The notes under the pieces: generated by a model
Databases searched by the model: none
Seen by the model: the letters and a program-made list of their open reading frames with translations, nothing else
Told to the model about the DNA's origin: nothing
Shown here: positions 37,915 to 51,600 of the stretch, piece after piece
Numbering within the stretch: the first letter of the stretch is position 1
Layout of the letters: every line of letters starts with the position of its first letter
Made by a program: the position numbers and the translations under genes
Assembly (NCBI RefSeq): GCF_051401765.1
Contig: NW_027480422.1
Location: 24,756,001 to 24,820,000, forward strand
DNA length: 64,000 nucleotides
Direction: 5' to 3'
Source of the DNA: Calliopsis andreniformis
Lineage: Eukaryota; Arthropoda; Insecta; Hymenoptera; Andrenidae

Positions 37915-39029
37915 TACGTTTTATACGATGCAAAAACTGTTGTATTTATATTGTATTTGGTGCTTCTGGCGTTGACTTCGTTGGTCCCAGCTGTTGGATC
38001 TGGTGGACCAACGCCCTAGAATGAAGCCTAGGTTGCCCGGAGCGTGAAATGACCATATCTTTCACACTGGTTGCAATTATTCCTGTTATACGATGGAAAA
38101 ACTGTTGCATTTATGTTATGTTTTATGCTTCTGGCGTTGACTTCAAAATCCCTAACAATTCGATGTGGTGGAGCAACGACCTAGAGTGAAGCCTAAGTTG
38201 CCCGGAACGTAGAAATGACCATTACTTTCACACTGGTTGCAATTATTCATGCTATACGAAGGAAAACCTGTCGTATTTATACTGTATTTCAGGATTCTGG
38301 CGTTGACTTCTAAGGCCCTAACTATTCGATCTGGTGGAGCAACGCCCTAGAGTGAAGCCTAAGTCGCCCGGAACGTAGAAATGACCATAACTTTCACACT
38401 GGTTGCAATTATTCGTCTTATACAATGGAAAAACTGTTCTATATATTTTCTATTTTATGCTTCGGGCGTTGACTTCTAAGGCACTAGCTAATCGATCTGG
38501 ACGAGCAACGCACTAGAGTGAAGCCTAGGTTGCCCGGAACATAGACAAGACCATATCCTTCACACTGGTTGGAATTATTCCTGTTATACGATGGATAAAC
38601 AGTTGTATTTATATTGTATTTTATTGTTCTGGCGTTGACTTCTAAATCCCTAACTATTCGGTCTGGTGGAGCAACGACCTAGGGTGAAGCCTAGGTTACC
38701 CGGAACGTAGAAATGACCATTACTTTCACACTGGTTGCAATTATACGTTTTATACGATGCAAAAACTGTTGTATTTATATTGTATTTGGTGCTTCTGGCG
38801 TTGACTTCGTTGGTCCCAGCTGTTGGATCTGGTGGACCAACGCCCTAGAATGAAGCCTAGGTTGCCCGGAGCGTGGAATGACCATATCTTTCACACTGGT
38901 TGCAATTATTCCTGTTATACGATGGAAAAACTGCTGCATTTATGTTATGTTTTATGCTTCTGGCGTTGACTTCAAAATCCCTAACAATTCGATGTGGTGG
39001 AGCAACGACCTAGAGTGAAGCCTAAGTTG
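37915..39029. repeat. Cassette duplicated at 829 bp, with one extra monomer in the first copy
   Basis: ATACGATGCAAAAACTG followed by GGTCCCAGCTGTTGG occurs near 37925 and 38754, and TAGAATGAAG occurs at 38017 and 38846 (offset 829). The distance from TAGAATGAAG to ATAGACAAGACC is one monomer longer in the first copy. The extra monomer is of the ATGCTATACGAAGG type (about 38246-38262). Confidence 0.8.
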
Positions 39030-42000
39030 CCCGGAACGTAGAAATGACCATAACTTTCACACTGGTTGCAATTATTCGTCTTATACAATGGAAAAACTGT
39101 TCTATATATTTTCTATTTTATGCTTCGGGCGTTGACTTCTAAGGCACTAGCTAATCGATCTGGACGAGCAACGCACTAGAGTGAAGCCTAGGTTGCCCGG
39201 AACATAGACAAGACCATATCCTTCACACTGGTTGGAATTATTCCTGTTATACGATGGATAAACTGTTGTATTTATATTGTATTTTATTGTTCTGGCGTTG
39301 ACTTCTAAATCCCTAACTATTCGGTCTGGTGGAGCAACGACCTAGGGTGAAGCCTAGGTTGCCCGGAACGTAGAAATGACCATAACTTTCACACTGGTTG
39401 CAATTATTCGTTCTATACAATGGAAAAACTGTTCTATTTATTTTGTATTTTATGCTACGGGCGTTGACTTCTAAGGCCCTAACTATTCGATCTGGTGGAG
39501 CAACGCCCTAGAGTCAAGACCAGGTTGCCCGGAACGCAGAAATGACCATTACTTTCACACTGGTTGCAATTATTCATGCTATACGAAGGAAAACCTGTCG
39601 TATTTATACTGTATTTCAGGATTCTGGCGTTGACTTCTTAGGCCCTAGCTATTCGATCTGGTGGAACAACGCCCTAGAGTGAAGCCTAGGTTGCCCGGAA
39701 CGTACAAATGACCATCCCTTTCACACTTGTAGCAATTACTCCAGTTATACGATGGAAAAACCTGTTATATATTTATCGTATTATATGCTTCTGGCGTTGA
39801 CTTCTTGGGCCCTAACTATTGGATCTGGTGGACCAACGCCCTAGAGTGAAGCCTAGTTGGCCCGGAACGTGGAAATGACCATCACTTTCACACTGGTTGC
39901 AATTATTCCCGGTAAACGATGGAAAAACTGTTGTATTTATATCGTATTTTATGCTTCGGGCATTGACTTCTATGGCCCTAACTATTCGATCTGGTGGAGC
40001 AACGCCCTAGAGTCAAGACTAGGTTGCCCGGAACGCAGAAATGACCGTTACTATCACAATGTTTGCAATTATTCATTGTATACGATGGAAAAACTGTTGT
40101 ATTTATATAGTATTTTATGCTCCGGGCGTTGACTTCTAAGGCCCTAGCTATTCGATTTGGTGGAACAACGCCCTAGAGTGAAGCATAGGATGCCCCGTAC
40201 GTTGAAATGACCATAACTTTCATACTGGTTGCAATTATTCGTTTTATACGATGGAAAAACTGTTGTATTTAAACTGTATATTATGCTTCTGGCGTTGTCT
40301 TCTAAGGCCCTAATTATTCGATGTGGTGGAGAAACGCCCTGGAACAAAACCTAGGTTGCACGGACCGTAGAAATGACCATAACTTTCACACTGGTTGCAA
40401 TTATTCATTTTATACAATGGAAAAGCTGTTCTATTAATTTTGTATTTTATGCTTCGGGCGTTGACTTGTAAGGCCCTCACTTGTGGATCTGGTGGACCAA
40501 CGCCCTAGACTGAAGCGTAGGTTTCCAGGAACGTAGAAATGACCATCACTTTCACACTGTTTGCAATTATTCCTGTTATACGATGGAAGAACTGTTGCAT
40601 TTATATTTTATTTTATGCATCGGGGATAGACTTCTAAGGCCCTAACTATTCGATCTGGTGGAGCACCGCCCTAGAGTCAAGCCTAGGTTGCCCGGAACGC
40701 TGAAATGACCATTACTTTCACACTGGTTGCAATTATTCATGCTATACGAAGGAAAACCTGTCGTATTTATACTGTATTTCAGGATTCTGGCGTTGACTTC
40801 TAAGCCCCTAACTATTCGATCTGGTGGAGCAACGCCCTAGAGTGAAGCCTAGATTGCGCGGAACGTAGAAATGACCATAACTTTCACACTGGTTGCAATT
40901 ATTCGTTTTATACGATGGAAAAACTGTTGTGTTTATTTTGTATTTGGTGCTTCTGGCGTTGACTTCTTAGGCCCTAACTATTGGATCTGGTGGTCCAACG
41001 CCCTAGAGTGAAGCCTAGGTGGCCCGGAACGTGGATATGACCATCACTTTCACACTGGTTGCAATTATTCCCGTTATACGATGGAATAACTCTTGTATTT
41101 TTATTTTATTTTGTGCTTCTGGCGTTGACTTCTAAGGTCCTAGCTATTCAATCTGGTGGAGCAACGCTCTAGAGTGAAGCCTAGGTTGCCCGGAGTGCAG
41201 AAATGACCATAACTTTCACACTGGTGGCAATTATTCCTGTTATACGATGGACAAACTGTTGGATTTTTAATGTACTTTATGCTTCTGGCGTTGACTTCTA
41301 AGGCCCTAAGTATTCGATCTGGTGGAGCAATGCCTCAGTGTTAAGTCTAGGATGCCCGGAACGTAAAAATGGCCGTTACTTTCACACTGGTTGCAATTAC
41401 TCATTTTATACGATGGAAAAACGCTTGTACATATATCGTATTTTATGCTTCTGGCATTGACTTCTTAGGCCCTAACTCTTCGATCTGGTGGAGCAACGCC
41501 CTAGTGTGAAGCCTAGGTTTCCCGGAACGTAGAAATGACCATAACTATCAGACTGGTTGCAATTATTCGTTTTATACGATGGAAAGACTGTTGTATTTAT
41601 ATTGTATTTTATAGTTATGGCGTTGTCTTCTAGGGCCGAAGCTATTCGATGTGGTGGAGCAGCGCCCTCGAGTGAAGCCTAGATTGCCCGGAACGTAGAA
41701 ATGACCATAGCTTTCACACTGGTTGCAATTATTCTTGTTATACGATGGAAAAACTGTTGTATTTATTTTGTATTTTATGCCTCTGGCGTTGACTCCTAAG
41801 GCAGCAGCTATTCGATGTGGTGGAGCAACGCCCTAGGATGAAGCCTAGGTTGCCCGGAACGTAGAAATGACCATGTCTTTCACACTGGTTGCAATTATTC
41901 CTGTTATACGATGGAAAAACTGTTGTACTTATATTATATTTTATGCTTCAGGCGTTGACTTCTAAGGGCGTAGCTATTCGATGTGGTGGAGAAACGCCCT

Positions 42001-42516
42001 AGAGTGAAGCCTAGGTTGCCCGGAAAGTAGAAATGACCATTACCTCCACACTGTTTGCAATTATTCATTTTATGCAATGGAAAAACTGTTGTATTTATGT
42101 TGTTTTTTATAGTTATGGCGTTGACTTTTAAGGCCGTAGCCATTCGATGTGGTGGAGCAATGCCCTAGAGTGAAGCCTAGGTTGCCCGGAACGTAGAAAT
42201 GACCATAGCTTTCACACTGGTTGCAATTATTCCTGTTATACAAGGGAAAAACTGTTGTATTTATAATGTATTTTATGCTCCTGGCGTCGACTTCTTAGGC
42301 CCTAACAATTCGATCTGGTGGAGCAACGCCCTAGAGTGAAGCCTAGATTGCCCGGAACGTAGAAATGACCATTACTTCCACACTGTTTGCAATTATTCAT
42401 ATTATACAGTGGAAAAACTGTTGTATTTATATTGTATTTTATGCTTCTGACATTGACTTCTAAGGCCCTAACTATTCGATGTGGTGGAGCAACGCCCTAG
42501 AGTGAAACGTCGGTTG
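39030..42516. repeat. 21-monomer higher-order repeat, copy 1 (3487 bp)
   Basis: ATAGACAAGACC at 39204 and 42691, and GGCCCGGAACGTGGAAATG near 39859 and 43346, give offset 3487 (21 x 166 plus 1). The unit joins a CATAGACAAG cassette, the GATTTGGTGGAACAACG block (about 40150), GGTGGTCCAACG and GTGCAGAAATGACC monomers (about 41.0-41.2 kb) and the start of the CAAGGG zone (41.5-42.5 kb). Confidence 0.9.
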
Positions 42517-45500
42517 CCCGGAACGTAGAAATGACCATAACTTTCACACTGGTTGCAATTATTCGTCTTATACAATGGAAAAACTGTTCTATATATTTTC
42601 TATTTTATGCTTCGGGCCTTGACTTCTAAGGCACTAGCTAATCGATCTGGACGAGCAACGCACTAGAGTGAAGCCTAGGTTGCCCGGAACATAGACAAGA
42701 CCATATCCTTCACACTGGTTGGAATTATTCCTGTTATACGATGGATAAACTGTTGTATTTATATTGTATTTTATTGTTCTGGCGTTGACTTCTAAATCCC
42801 TAACTATTCGGTCTGGTGGAGCAACGACCTAGGGTGAAGCCTAGGTTGCCCGGAACGTAGAAATGACCAGAACTTTCACACTGGTTGCAATTATTCGTTC
42901 TATACAATGGAAAAACTGTTCTATTTATTTTGTATTTTATGCTACGGGCGTTGACTTCTAAGGCCCTAACTATTCGATCTGGTGGAGCAACGCCCTAGAG
43001 TCAAGACCAGGTTGCCCGGAACGCAGAAATGACCATTACTTTCACACTGGTTGCAATTATTCATGCTATACGAAGGAAAACCTGTCGTATTTATACTGTA
43101 TTTCAGGATTCTGGCGTTGACTTCTTAGGCCCTAGCTATTCGATCTGGTGGAACAACGCCCTAGAGTGAAGCCTAGGTTGCCCGGAACGTACAAATGACC
43201 ATCCCTTTCACACTTGTAGCAATTACTCCAGTTATACGATGGAAAAACCTGTTATATATTTATCGTATTTTATGCTTCTGGCGTTGACTTCTTGGGCCCT
43301 AACTATTGGATCTGGTGGACCAACGCCCTAGAGTGAAGCCTAGTTGGCCCGGAACGTGGAAATGACCATCACTTTCACACTGGTTGCAATTATTCCCGGT
43401 AAACGATGGAAAAACGGTTGTATTTATATCGTATTTTATGCTTCGGGCATTGACTTCTATGGCCCTAACTATTCGATCTGGTGGAGCAACGCCCTAGAGT
43501 CAAGACTAGGTTGCCCGGAACGCAGAAATGACCGTTACTATCACAATGTTTGCAATTATTCATTGTATACGATGGAAAAACTGTTGTATTTATATAGTAT
43601 TTTATGCTCCGGGCGTTGACTTCTAAGGCCCTAGCTATTCGATTTGGTGGAACAACGCCCTAGAGTGAAGCATAGGTTGCCCCGTACGTTGAAATGACCA
43701 TAACTTTCATACTGGTTGCAATTATTCGTTTTATACGATGGAAAAACTGTTGTATTTAAACTGTATATTATGCTTCTGGCGTTGTCTTCTAAGGCCCTAA
43801 TTATTCGATGTGGTGGAGCAACGCCCTGGAACAAAACCTAGGTTGCACGGACCGTAGAAATGACCATAACTTTCACACTGGTTGCAATTATTCATTTTAT
43901 ACAATGGAAAAGCTGTTCTATTAATTTTGTATTTTATGCTTCGGGCGTTGACTTCTAAGGCCCTCGCTTGTGGATCTGGTGGACCAACGCCCTAGACTGA
44001 AGCGTAGGTTTCCAGGAACCTAGAAATGACCATCACTTTCACACTGTTTGCAATTATTCCTGTTATACGATGGAAGAACTGTTGCATTTATATTTTATTT
44101 TATGCATCGGGGATAGACTTCTAAGGCCCTAACTATTCGATCTGGTGGAGCACCGCCCTAGAGTCAAGCCTAGGTTGCCCGGAACGCTGAAATGACCATT
44201 ACTTTCACACTGGTTGCAATTATTCATGCTATACGAAGGAAAACCTGTCGTATTTATACTGTATTTCAGGATTCTGGCGTTGACTTCTAAGCCCCTAACT
44301 ATTCGATCTGGTGGAGCAACGCCCTAGAGTGAAGCCTAGATTGCGCGGAACGTAGAAATGACCATAACTTTCACACTGGTTGCAATTATTCGTTTTATAC
44401 GATGGAAAAACTGTTGTGTTTATTTTGTATTTGGTGCTTCTGGCGTTGACTTCTTAGGCCCTAACTATTGGATCTGGTGGTCCAACGCCCTAGAGTGAAG
44501 CCTAGGTGGCCCGGAACGTGGATATGACCATCACTTTCACACTGGTTGCAATTATTCCCGTTATACGATGGAATAACTCTTGTATTTTTATTTTATTTTG
44601 TGCTTCTGGCGTTGACTTCTAAGGTCCTAGCTATTCAATCTGGTGGAGCAACGCTCTAGAGTGAAGCCTAGGTTGCCCGGAGTGCAGAAATGACCATAAC
44701 TTTCACACTGGTGGCAATTATTCCTGTTATACGATGGACAAACTGTTGGATTTTTAATGTACTTTATGCTTCTGGCGTTGACTTCTAAGGCCCTAGGTAT
44801 TCGATCTGGTGGAGCAATGCCTCAGTGTTAAGTCTAGGATGCCCGGAACGTAAAAATGGCCGTTACTTTCACACTGGTTGCAATTACTCATTTTATACGA
44901 TGGAAAAACGCTTGTACATATATCGTATTTTATGCTTCTGGCATTGACTTCTTAGGCCCTAACTCTTCGATCTGGTGGAGCAACGCCCTAGTGTGAAGCC
45001 TAGGTTTCCCGGAACGTAGAAATGACCATAACTATCAGACTGGTTGCAATTATTCGTTTTATACGATGGAAAGACTGTTGTATTTATATTGTATATTATA
45101 GTTATGGCGTTGTCTTCTAGGGCCGAAGCTATTCGATGTGGTGGAGCAGCGCCCTCCAGTGAAGCCTAGATTGCCCGGAACGTAGAAATGACCATAGCTT
45201 TCACACTGGTTGCAATTATTCTTGTTATACGATGGAAAAACTGTTGTATTTATTTTGTATTTTATGCCTCTGGCGTTGACTCCTAAGGCAGCAGCTATTC
45301 GATGTGGTGGAGCAACGCCCTAGGATGAAGCCTAGGTTGCCCGGAACGTAGAAATGACCATGTCTTTCACACTGGTTGCAATTATTCCTGTTATACGATG
45401 GAAAAACTGTTGTACTTATATTATATTTTATGCTTCAGGCGTTGACTTCTAAGGGCGTAGCTATTCGATGTGGTGGAGAAACGCCCTAGAGTGAAGCCTA

Positions 45501-46003
45501 GGTTGCCCGGAAAGTAGAAATGACCATTACCTCCACACTGTTTGCAATTATTCATTTTATGCAATGGAAAAACTGTTGTATTTATGTTGTTTTTTATAGT
45601 TATGGCGTTGACTTTTAAGGCCGTAGCCATTCGATGTGGTGGAGCAATGCCCTAGAGTGAAGCCTAGGTTGCCCGGAACGTAGAAATGACCATAGCTTTC
45701 ACACTGGTTGCAATTATTCCTGTTATACAAGGGAAAAACTGTTGTATTTATAATGTATTTTATGCTCCTGGCGTCGACTTCTTAGGCCCTAACAATTCGA
45801 TCTGGTGGAGCAACGCCCTAGAGTGAAGCCTAGATTGCCCGGAACGTAGAAATGACCATTACTTCCACACTGTTTGCAATTATTCATATTATACAGTGGA
45901 AAAACTGTTGTATTTATATTGTATTTTATGCTTCTGACATTGACTTCTAAGGCCCTAACTATTCGATGTGGTGGAGCAACGCCCTAGAGTGAAACGTCGG
46001 TTG
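42517..46003. repeat. 21-monomer higher-order repeat, copy 2 (3487 bp)
   Basis: Tandem copy of 39030-42516. The junction lies in the monomer around 42500-42560: GAAACGTCGGTTGCCCGG comes from the CAAGGG zone and ATAACTTTCACACTGG from the cassette. Where copy 1 is cut off, copy 2 continues past 46003 into ATAGCTTTCACACTCGTTTC, as the 33.5-kb zone does. Confidence 0.9.
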
Positions 46004-46491
46004 CCCGGAACGTAGAAATGACCATAGCTTTCACACTCGTTTCAATTATTTCTGTTATACAAGGGAAAAACTGTTGTATTTATATTGTATTTTATGCTTC
46101 TGGCGTTGACTTCTTAGGCCCTAACTATTCGATGTAGTGGAGCAACGCCCTAGAGTGAAGCCTAGGTTGCCCGGAACGTAGAAATGACCATAGCTTTCAC
46201 ACTGGTTGCAATTATTCCTGTTATACAAGGGAAAAACTGTTGTATTTATATTGTATTTTATGCTCCTGGCGTTGACTTCTTAGGCCCTAACTATTCGATC
46301 TGGTGGAGCATGGCCCTAGAGTGAAGCCTAGGTTGCCCGGAATTTAGAAATGACCATCACTTTCACACTGGTTGCAATTATTCTTGTTATACGATGGAAA
46401 ACTGTTGTATTTATTTCGTATTTTATTCCTCTGGCGTTGACTCCTAAGGCCGTAGCTATTCGATGTGGTGGAGCAACGCCATAGAGTGAAG
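44335..46491. repeat. 13-monomer tandem unit, copy 1 (2157 bp)
   Basis: Starts at GCCTAGATTGCGCGG (about 44334) and recurs from about 46491, so the offset is 2157 (13 x 166 minus 1). It overlaps the right end of the 3487-bp HOR, so two duplication periods are superimposed here. The sequence 45421-45630 and its neighbours recur exactly at 47578. Confidence 0.9.
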
Positions 46492-48648
46492 CCTAGATTG
46501 CGCGGAACGTAGAAATGACCATAACTTTCACACTGGTTGCAATTATTCGTTTTATACGATGGAAAAACTGTTGTGTTTATTTTGTATTTGGTGCTTCTGG
46601 CGTTGACTTCTTAGGCCCTAACTATTGGATCTGGTGGTCCAACGCCCTAGAGTGAAGCCTAGGTGGCCCGGAACGTGGATATGACCATCACTTTCACACT
46701 GGTTGCAATTATTCCCGTTATACGGTGGAATAACTCTTGTATTTTTATTTTATTTTGTGCTTCTGGCGTTGACTTCTAAGGTCCTAGCTATTCAATCTGG
46801 TGGAGCAACGCTCTAGAGTGAAGCCTAGGTTGCCCGGAGTGCAGAAATGACCATAACTTTCACACTGGTGGCAATTATTCCTGTTATACGATGGACAAAC
46901 TGTTGGATTTTTAATGTACTTTATGCTTCTGGCGTTGACTTCTAAGGCCCTAAGTATTCGATCTGGTGGAGCAATGCCTCAGTGTTAAGTCTAGGATGCC
47001 CGGAACGTAAAAATGGCCGTTACTTTCACACTGGTTGCAATTACTCATTTTATACGATGGAAAAACGCTTGTACATATATCGTATTTTATGCTTCTGGCA
47101 TTGACTTCTTAGGCCCTAACTCTTCGATCTGGTGGAGCAACGCCCTAGTGTGAAGCCTAGGTTTCCCGGAACGTAGAAATGACCATAACTATCAGACTGG
47201 TTGCAATTATTCGTTTTATACGATCGAAAGACTGTTGTATTTATATTGTATTTTATAGTTATGGCGTTGTCTTCTAGGGCCGAAGCTATTCGATGTGGTG
47301 GAGCAGCGCCCTCGAGTGAAGCCTAGATTGCCCGGAACGTAGAAATGACCATAGCTTTCACACTGGTTGCAATTATTCTTGTTATACGATGGAAAAACTG
47401 TTGTATTTATTTTGTATTTTATGCCTCTGGCGTTGACTCCTAAGGCAGCAGCTATTCGAAGTGGTGGAGCAACGCCCTAGGATGAAGCCTAGGTTGCCCG
47501 GAACGTAGAAATGACCATGTCTTTCACACTGGTTGCAATTATTCCTGTTATACGATGGAAAAACTGTTGTACTTATATTATATTTTATGCTTCAGGCGTT
47601 GACTTCTAAGGGCGTAGCTATTCGATGTGGTGGAGAAACGCCCTAGAGTGAAGCCTAGGTTGCCCGGAAAGTAGAAATGACCATTACCTCCACACTGTTT
47701 GCAATTATTCATTTTATGCAATGGAAAAACTGTTGTATTTATGTTGTTTTTTATAGTTATGGCGTTGACTTTTAAGGCCGTAGCCATTCGATGTGGTGGA
47801 GCAATGCCCTAGAGTGAAGCCTAGGTTGCCCGGAACGTAGAAATGACCATAGCTTTCACACTGGTTGCAATTATTCCTGTTATACAAGGGAAAAACTGTT
47901 GTATTTATAATGTATTTTATGCTCCTGGCGTCGACTTCTTAGGCCCTAACAATTCGATCTGGTGGAGCAACGCCCTAGAGTGAAGCCTAGATTGCCCGGA
48001 ACGTAGAAATGACCATTACTTAAACACTGTTTGCAATTATTCATATTATACAGTGGAAAAACTGTTGTATTTATATTGTATTTTATGCTTCTGACATTGA
48101 CTTCTAAGGCCCTAACTATTCGATGTGGTGGAGCAACGCCCTAGAGTGAAACGTCGGTTGCCCGGAACGTAGAAATGACCATAGCTTTCACACTCGTTTC
48201 AATTATTTCTGTTATACAAGGGAAAAACTGTTGTATTTATATTGTATTTTATGCTTCTGGCGTTGACTTCTTAGGCCCTAACTATTCGACGTAGTGGAGC
48301 AACGCCCTAGAGTGAAGCCTAGGTTGCCCGGAACGTAGAAATGACCATAGCTTTCACACTGGTTGCAATTATTCCTGTTATACAAGGGAAAAACTGTTGT
48401 ATTTATATTGTATTTTATGCTCCTGGCGTTGACTTCTTAGGCCCTAACTATTCGATCTGGTGGAGCATGGCCCTAGAGTGAAGCCTAGGTTGCCCGGAAT
48501 TTAGAAATGACCATCACTTTCACACTGGTTGCAATTATTCTTGTTATACGATGGAAAACTGTTGTATTTATTTCGTATTTTATTCCTCTGGCGTTGACTC
48601 CTAAGGCCGTAGCTATTCGATGTGGTGGAGCAACGCCATAGAGTGAAG
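46492..48648. repeat. 13-monomer tandem unit, copy 2 (2157 bp)
   Basis: Second tandem copy. The junction monomer is chimeric: GGAGCAACGCCATAGAGTG belongs to the CAAGGG zone (as at about 34013), while the following GATTGCGCGG belongs to the GTGTTTATTTTG sublineage. A few private changes exist, such as ATACGGTGG at about 46722 and ATTCGAAGTGG at about 47456. Confidence 0.9.
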
Positions 48649-51600
48649 CCTAGGTTGCCCGGAATGTAGAAATAAGCATGTCTTTCACACTGGTTGCAAT
48701 TATTCCTGTTATACGATGGAAAAACTGTTGTATAACATTTATATTATATTGTATGCTTCAGACGTTGACTTCTAAGGCCGTAGCTATTCGATGTGGTTGA
48801 GAAATGCCCTAGAGTGAAGCCTAGGTTGCTCGGAAAGTAGAAATGACCATTACCTCCACACTGTTTGCAATTATTCATTTTATACAATGGAAAAACTGTT
48901 TTATCTATATTGTGTTTTATGCTTCTGGCGTTGACTTCTAACGCCGCAGCTATTCGATGTGGTGGAGAAACGCCCTAGAGTGAAGCCTAGATTGCCCGGA
49001 AAGTAGAAATGACCATACCTTTCACACTGGTTGCAATTATTCCTGTTATACGATGGAAAAGCTGTTGTATTTGTATTGTATTTTATGCTTCTGGCGTAGA
49101 CTTCTTAGGCCATAACTATTCGATCTGGTGGATCGACGCCCTAGTGTGCAGCCTAGGTTGCCCGTATCGTAGAAATGACCATATCTTTCACACTGGTTGC
49201 AATTATTCCTGTTAGACGATGATAAAACTGTTGTATTTCTATTGTATTTTATGCTTCTGGAGTTGACTTGTTAGGCCCTAACTATTCGATCTGGTGGAGC
49301 AACACCCTAGAGAGAAGCCTAGATTGCCCGGAACGTAGAAATGACCATAACTATCAGACTGGTTGCAATTATTCGTTTTATACGATGGAAAAACTGTTGT
49401 ATTTATATTGTATTTTATGCTTCTGGCGTTGACTTCTTAGGCCCTAGCAATTCGATCTGGTGGAGCAACGCCTTAGAGTGATGCCTAGCTTGCCCGGAAC
49501 GTAGAAATGACCATTACTTCCACACTGTTTGCAATTATTCATATTACACAGTGGAAAAACTGTTGTATTTATATTGTATTTTATGCTTCTGGCATTGACT
49601 TCTAAGGCCCTAACTATTCGATGTGGTGGAGCAACATCCTAGAGTGAAACCTCGGTTGCCCGGAATGTAGAAATGGCCATGTCTTTCACACTGGTTGCAA
49701 TTATTCCTGTTATACGATGGAAAAACTGTTGTATTATTTTTATATTATATTGTATGCTTCAGACGTTGACTTCTAAGGCCGTAGCTATTCGATGTGGTTG
49801 AGAAACGCACTAGAGTGAAGCCTAGGTTGCTCGGAAAGTAGAAATGACCATTACCTCCACACTGTTTGCAATTATTCGTTTTATACAGTGGAAAAACTGT
49901 TTTATCTATATTGTGTTTTATGCTTCTGGCGTTGACTTCTAAGGCCTCAGTTATTCGATGTGGTGGAGAAACGCCCTAGAGTGAAGCCAAATTGCCCGGA
50001 AAGTAGAAATGACCATACCCTTCACACTGGATGCAATTATTCCTGTTATACGACGGAAAAGCTGTTGTATTTGTATTGTATTTTATGCTTCTGGCGTAGA
50101 CTTCTTAGGCCCTAACTATTCGATGTGGTGGATCGACGCCCTAGTGTGCAGCCTAGGTTGCCCGTATCGTAGAAATGACCATATCTTTCACACTGGTTGC
50201 AAGTATTCCTGTTATACGATGGTAAAACTGTTGTATTTATATTGTATTTTATGCTTCAGGCGTTGACTTCTTAGGCCCTAACTATTCGCTCTGGTGGGAC
50301 AACGCCCTAGAGTGATGACTAGGTCGCCCGGATCGTAGAAATGACCATTACTTGCACACTGGATGCAATTATTCGTTTTATACGATGGAAAAACTGTTGT
50401 ATTTATTTTGTATTTGGTGCCCCTGGCGTTGACTTCTTAGGCCCTAACTATTGGATCTGGTGGACCAACGCCCTAGAGTGAAGACTAGGTTGCCCGGAAC
50501 GTAGAAATGACCATTACTTCCACACTGTTTGCAATTATTCTTATTATACAGTGGAAAAACTGTTGTATTTATATTGTATTTTATGCTTCTGACATTCACT
50601 TCTAAGGCCCTAACTATTCGATGTGGTGGAGCAACGCCCTAGAGTGAAACCTCGGTTGCCCGGAACGTAGAAATGACCATTGCTTTAACACTGGTTGCAA
50701 TTATTTCTGTTATACAAGGGAAAAACTGTTGTATTTATATTGTATTTTATGCTTCTGGCGTTGACTTCTTAGGCCCTAACTATTCGATGTAGTGGAGCAA
50801 CGCCCTAGAGTGAAGCCTAGGTTGCCCGGAACGTAGAAATGACCATAGCTTTCACACTGGTTGCAATTATTCCTGTTATACAAGGGAAAAACTGTTGTAT
50901 TTAGATTGTATTTTATGCTTCTGGCGTTGACTTCTTAGGCCCTAACTATTCGATGTAGTGGAGCAACGCCCTAGAGTGAAGCCTAGGTTGCCAGGAACGT
51001 AGAAATGACCATAGCTTTCACACTGGTTGCAATTATTCCTGTTATACAAGGGAAAAACTGTTGTATTTATATTGTATTTTATGCTTCTGGCGTTGACTTC
51101 TTAGGCCCTAACTATTCGATGTGGTGGATCGACGCCCTAGTGTGCAGCCTAGGTTGCCCGTATCGTAGAAATGACCATATCTTTCACACTGGTTGCAAGT
51201 ATTCCTGTTATACAAGGGAAAAACTGTTGTATTTATATTGTATTTTATGCTTCTGGCGTTGACTTCTTAGGCCCTAACTATTCGATGTGGTGGATCGACG
51301 CCCTAGTGTGCAGCCTAGGTTGCCCGTATCGTAGAAATGACCATATCTTTCACACTGGTTGCAAGTATTCCTGTTATACGATGGTAAAACTGTTGTATTT
51401 ATATTGTGTTTTATGCTTCAGGCGTTGACTTCTTAGGCCGTAACTATTCGCTCTGGTGGGACAACGCCCTAGAGTGATGACTAGGTCGCCCGGATCGTAG
51501 AAATGACCATTACTTGCACACTGGATGCAATTATTCGTTTTATACGATGGAAAAACTGTTGTATTTATTTTGTATTTGGTGCCCCTGGCGTTGACTTCTT

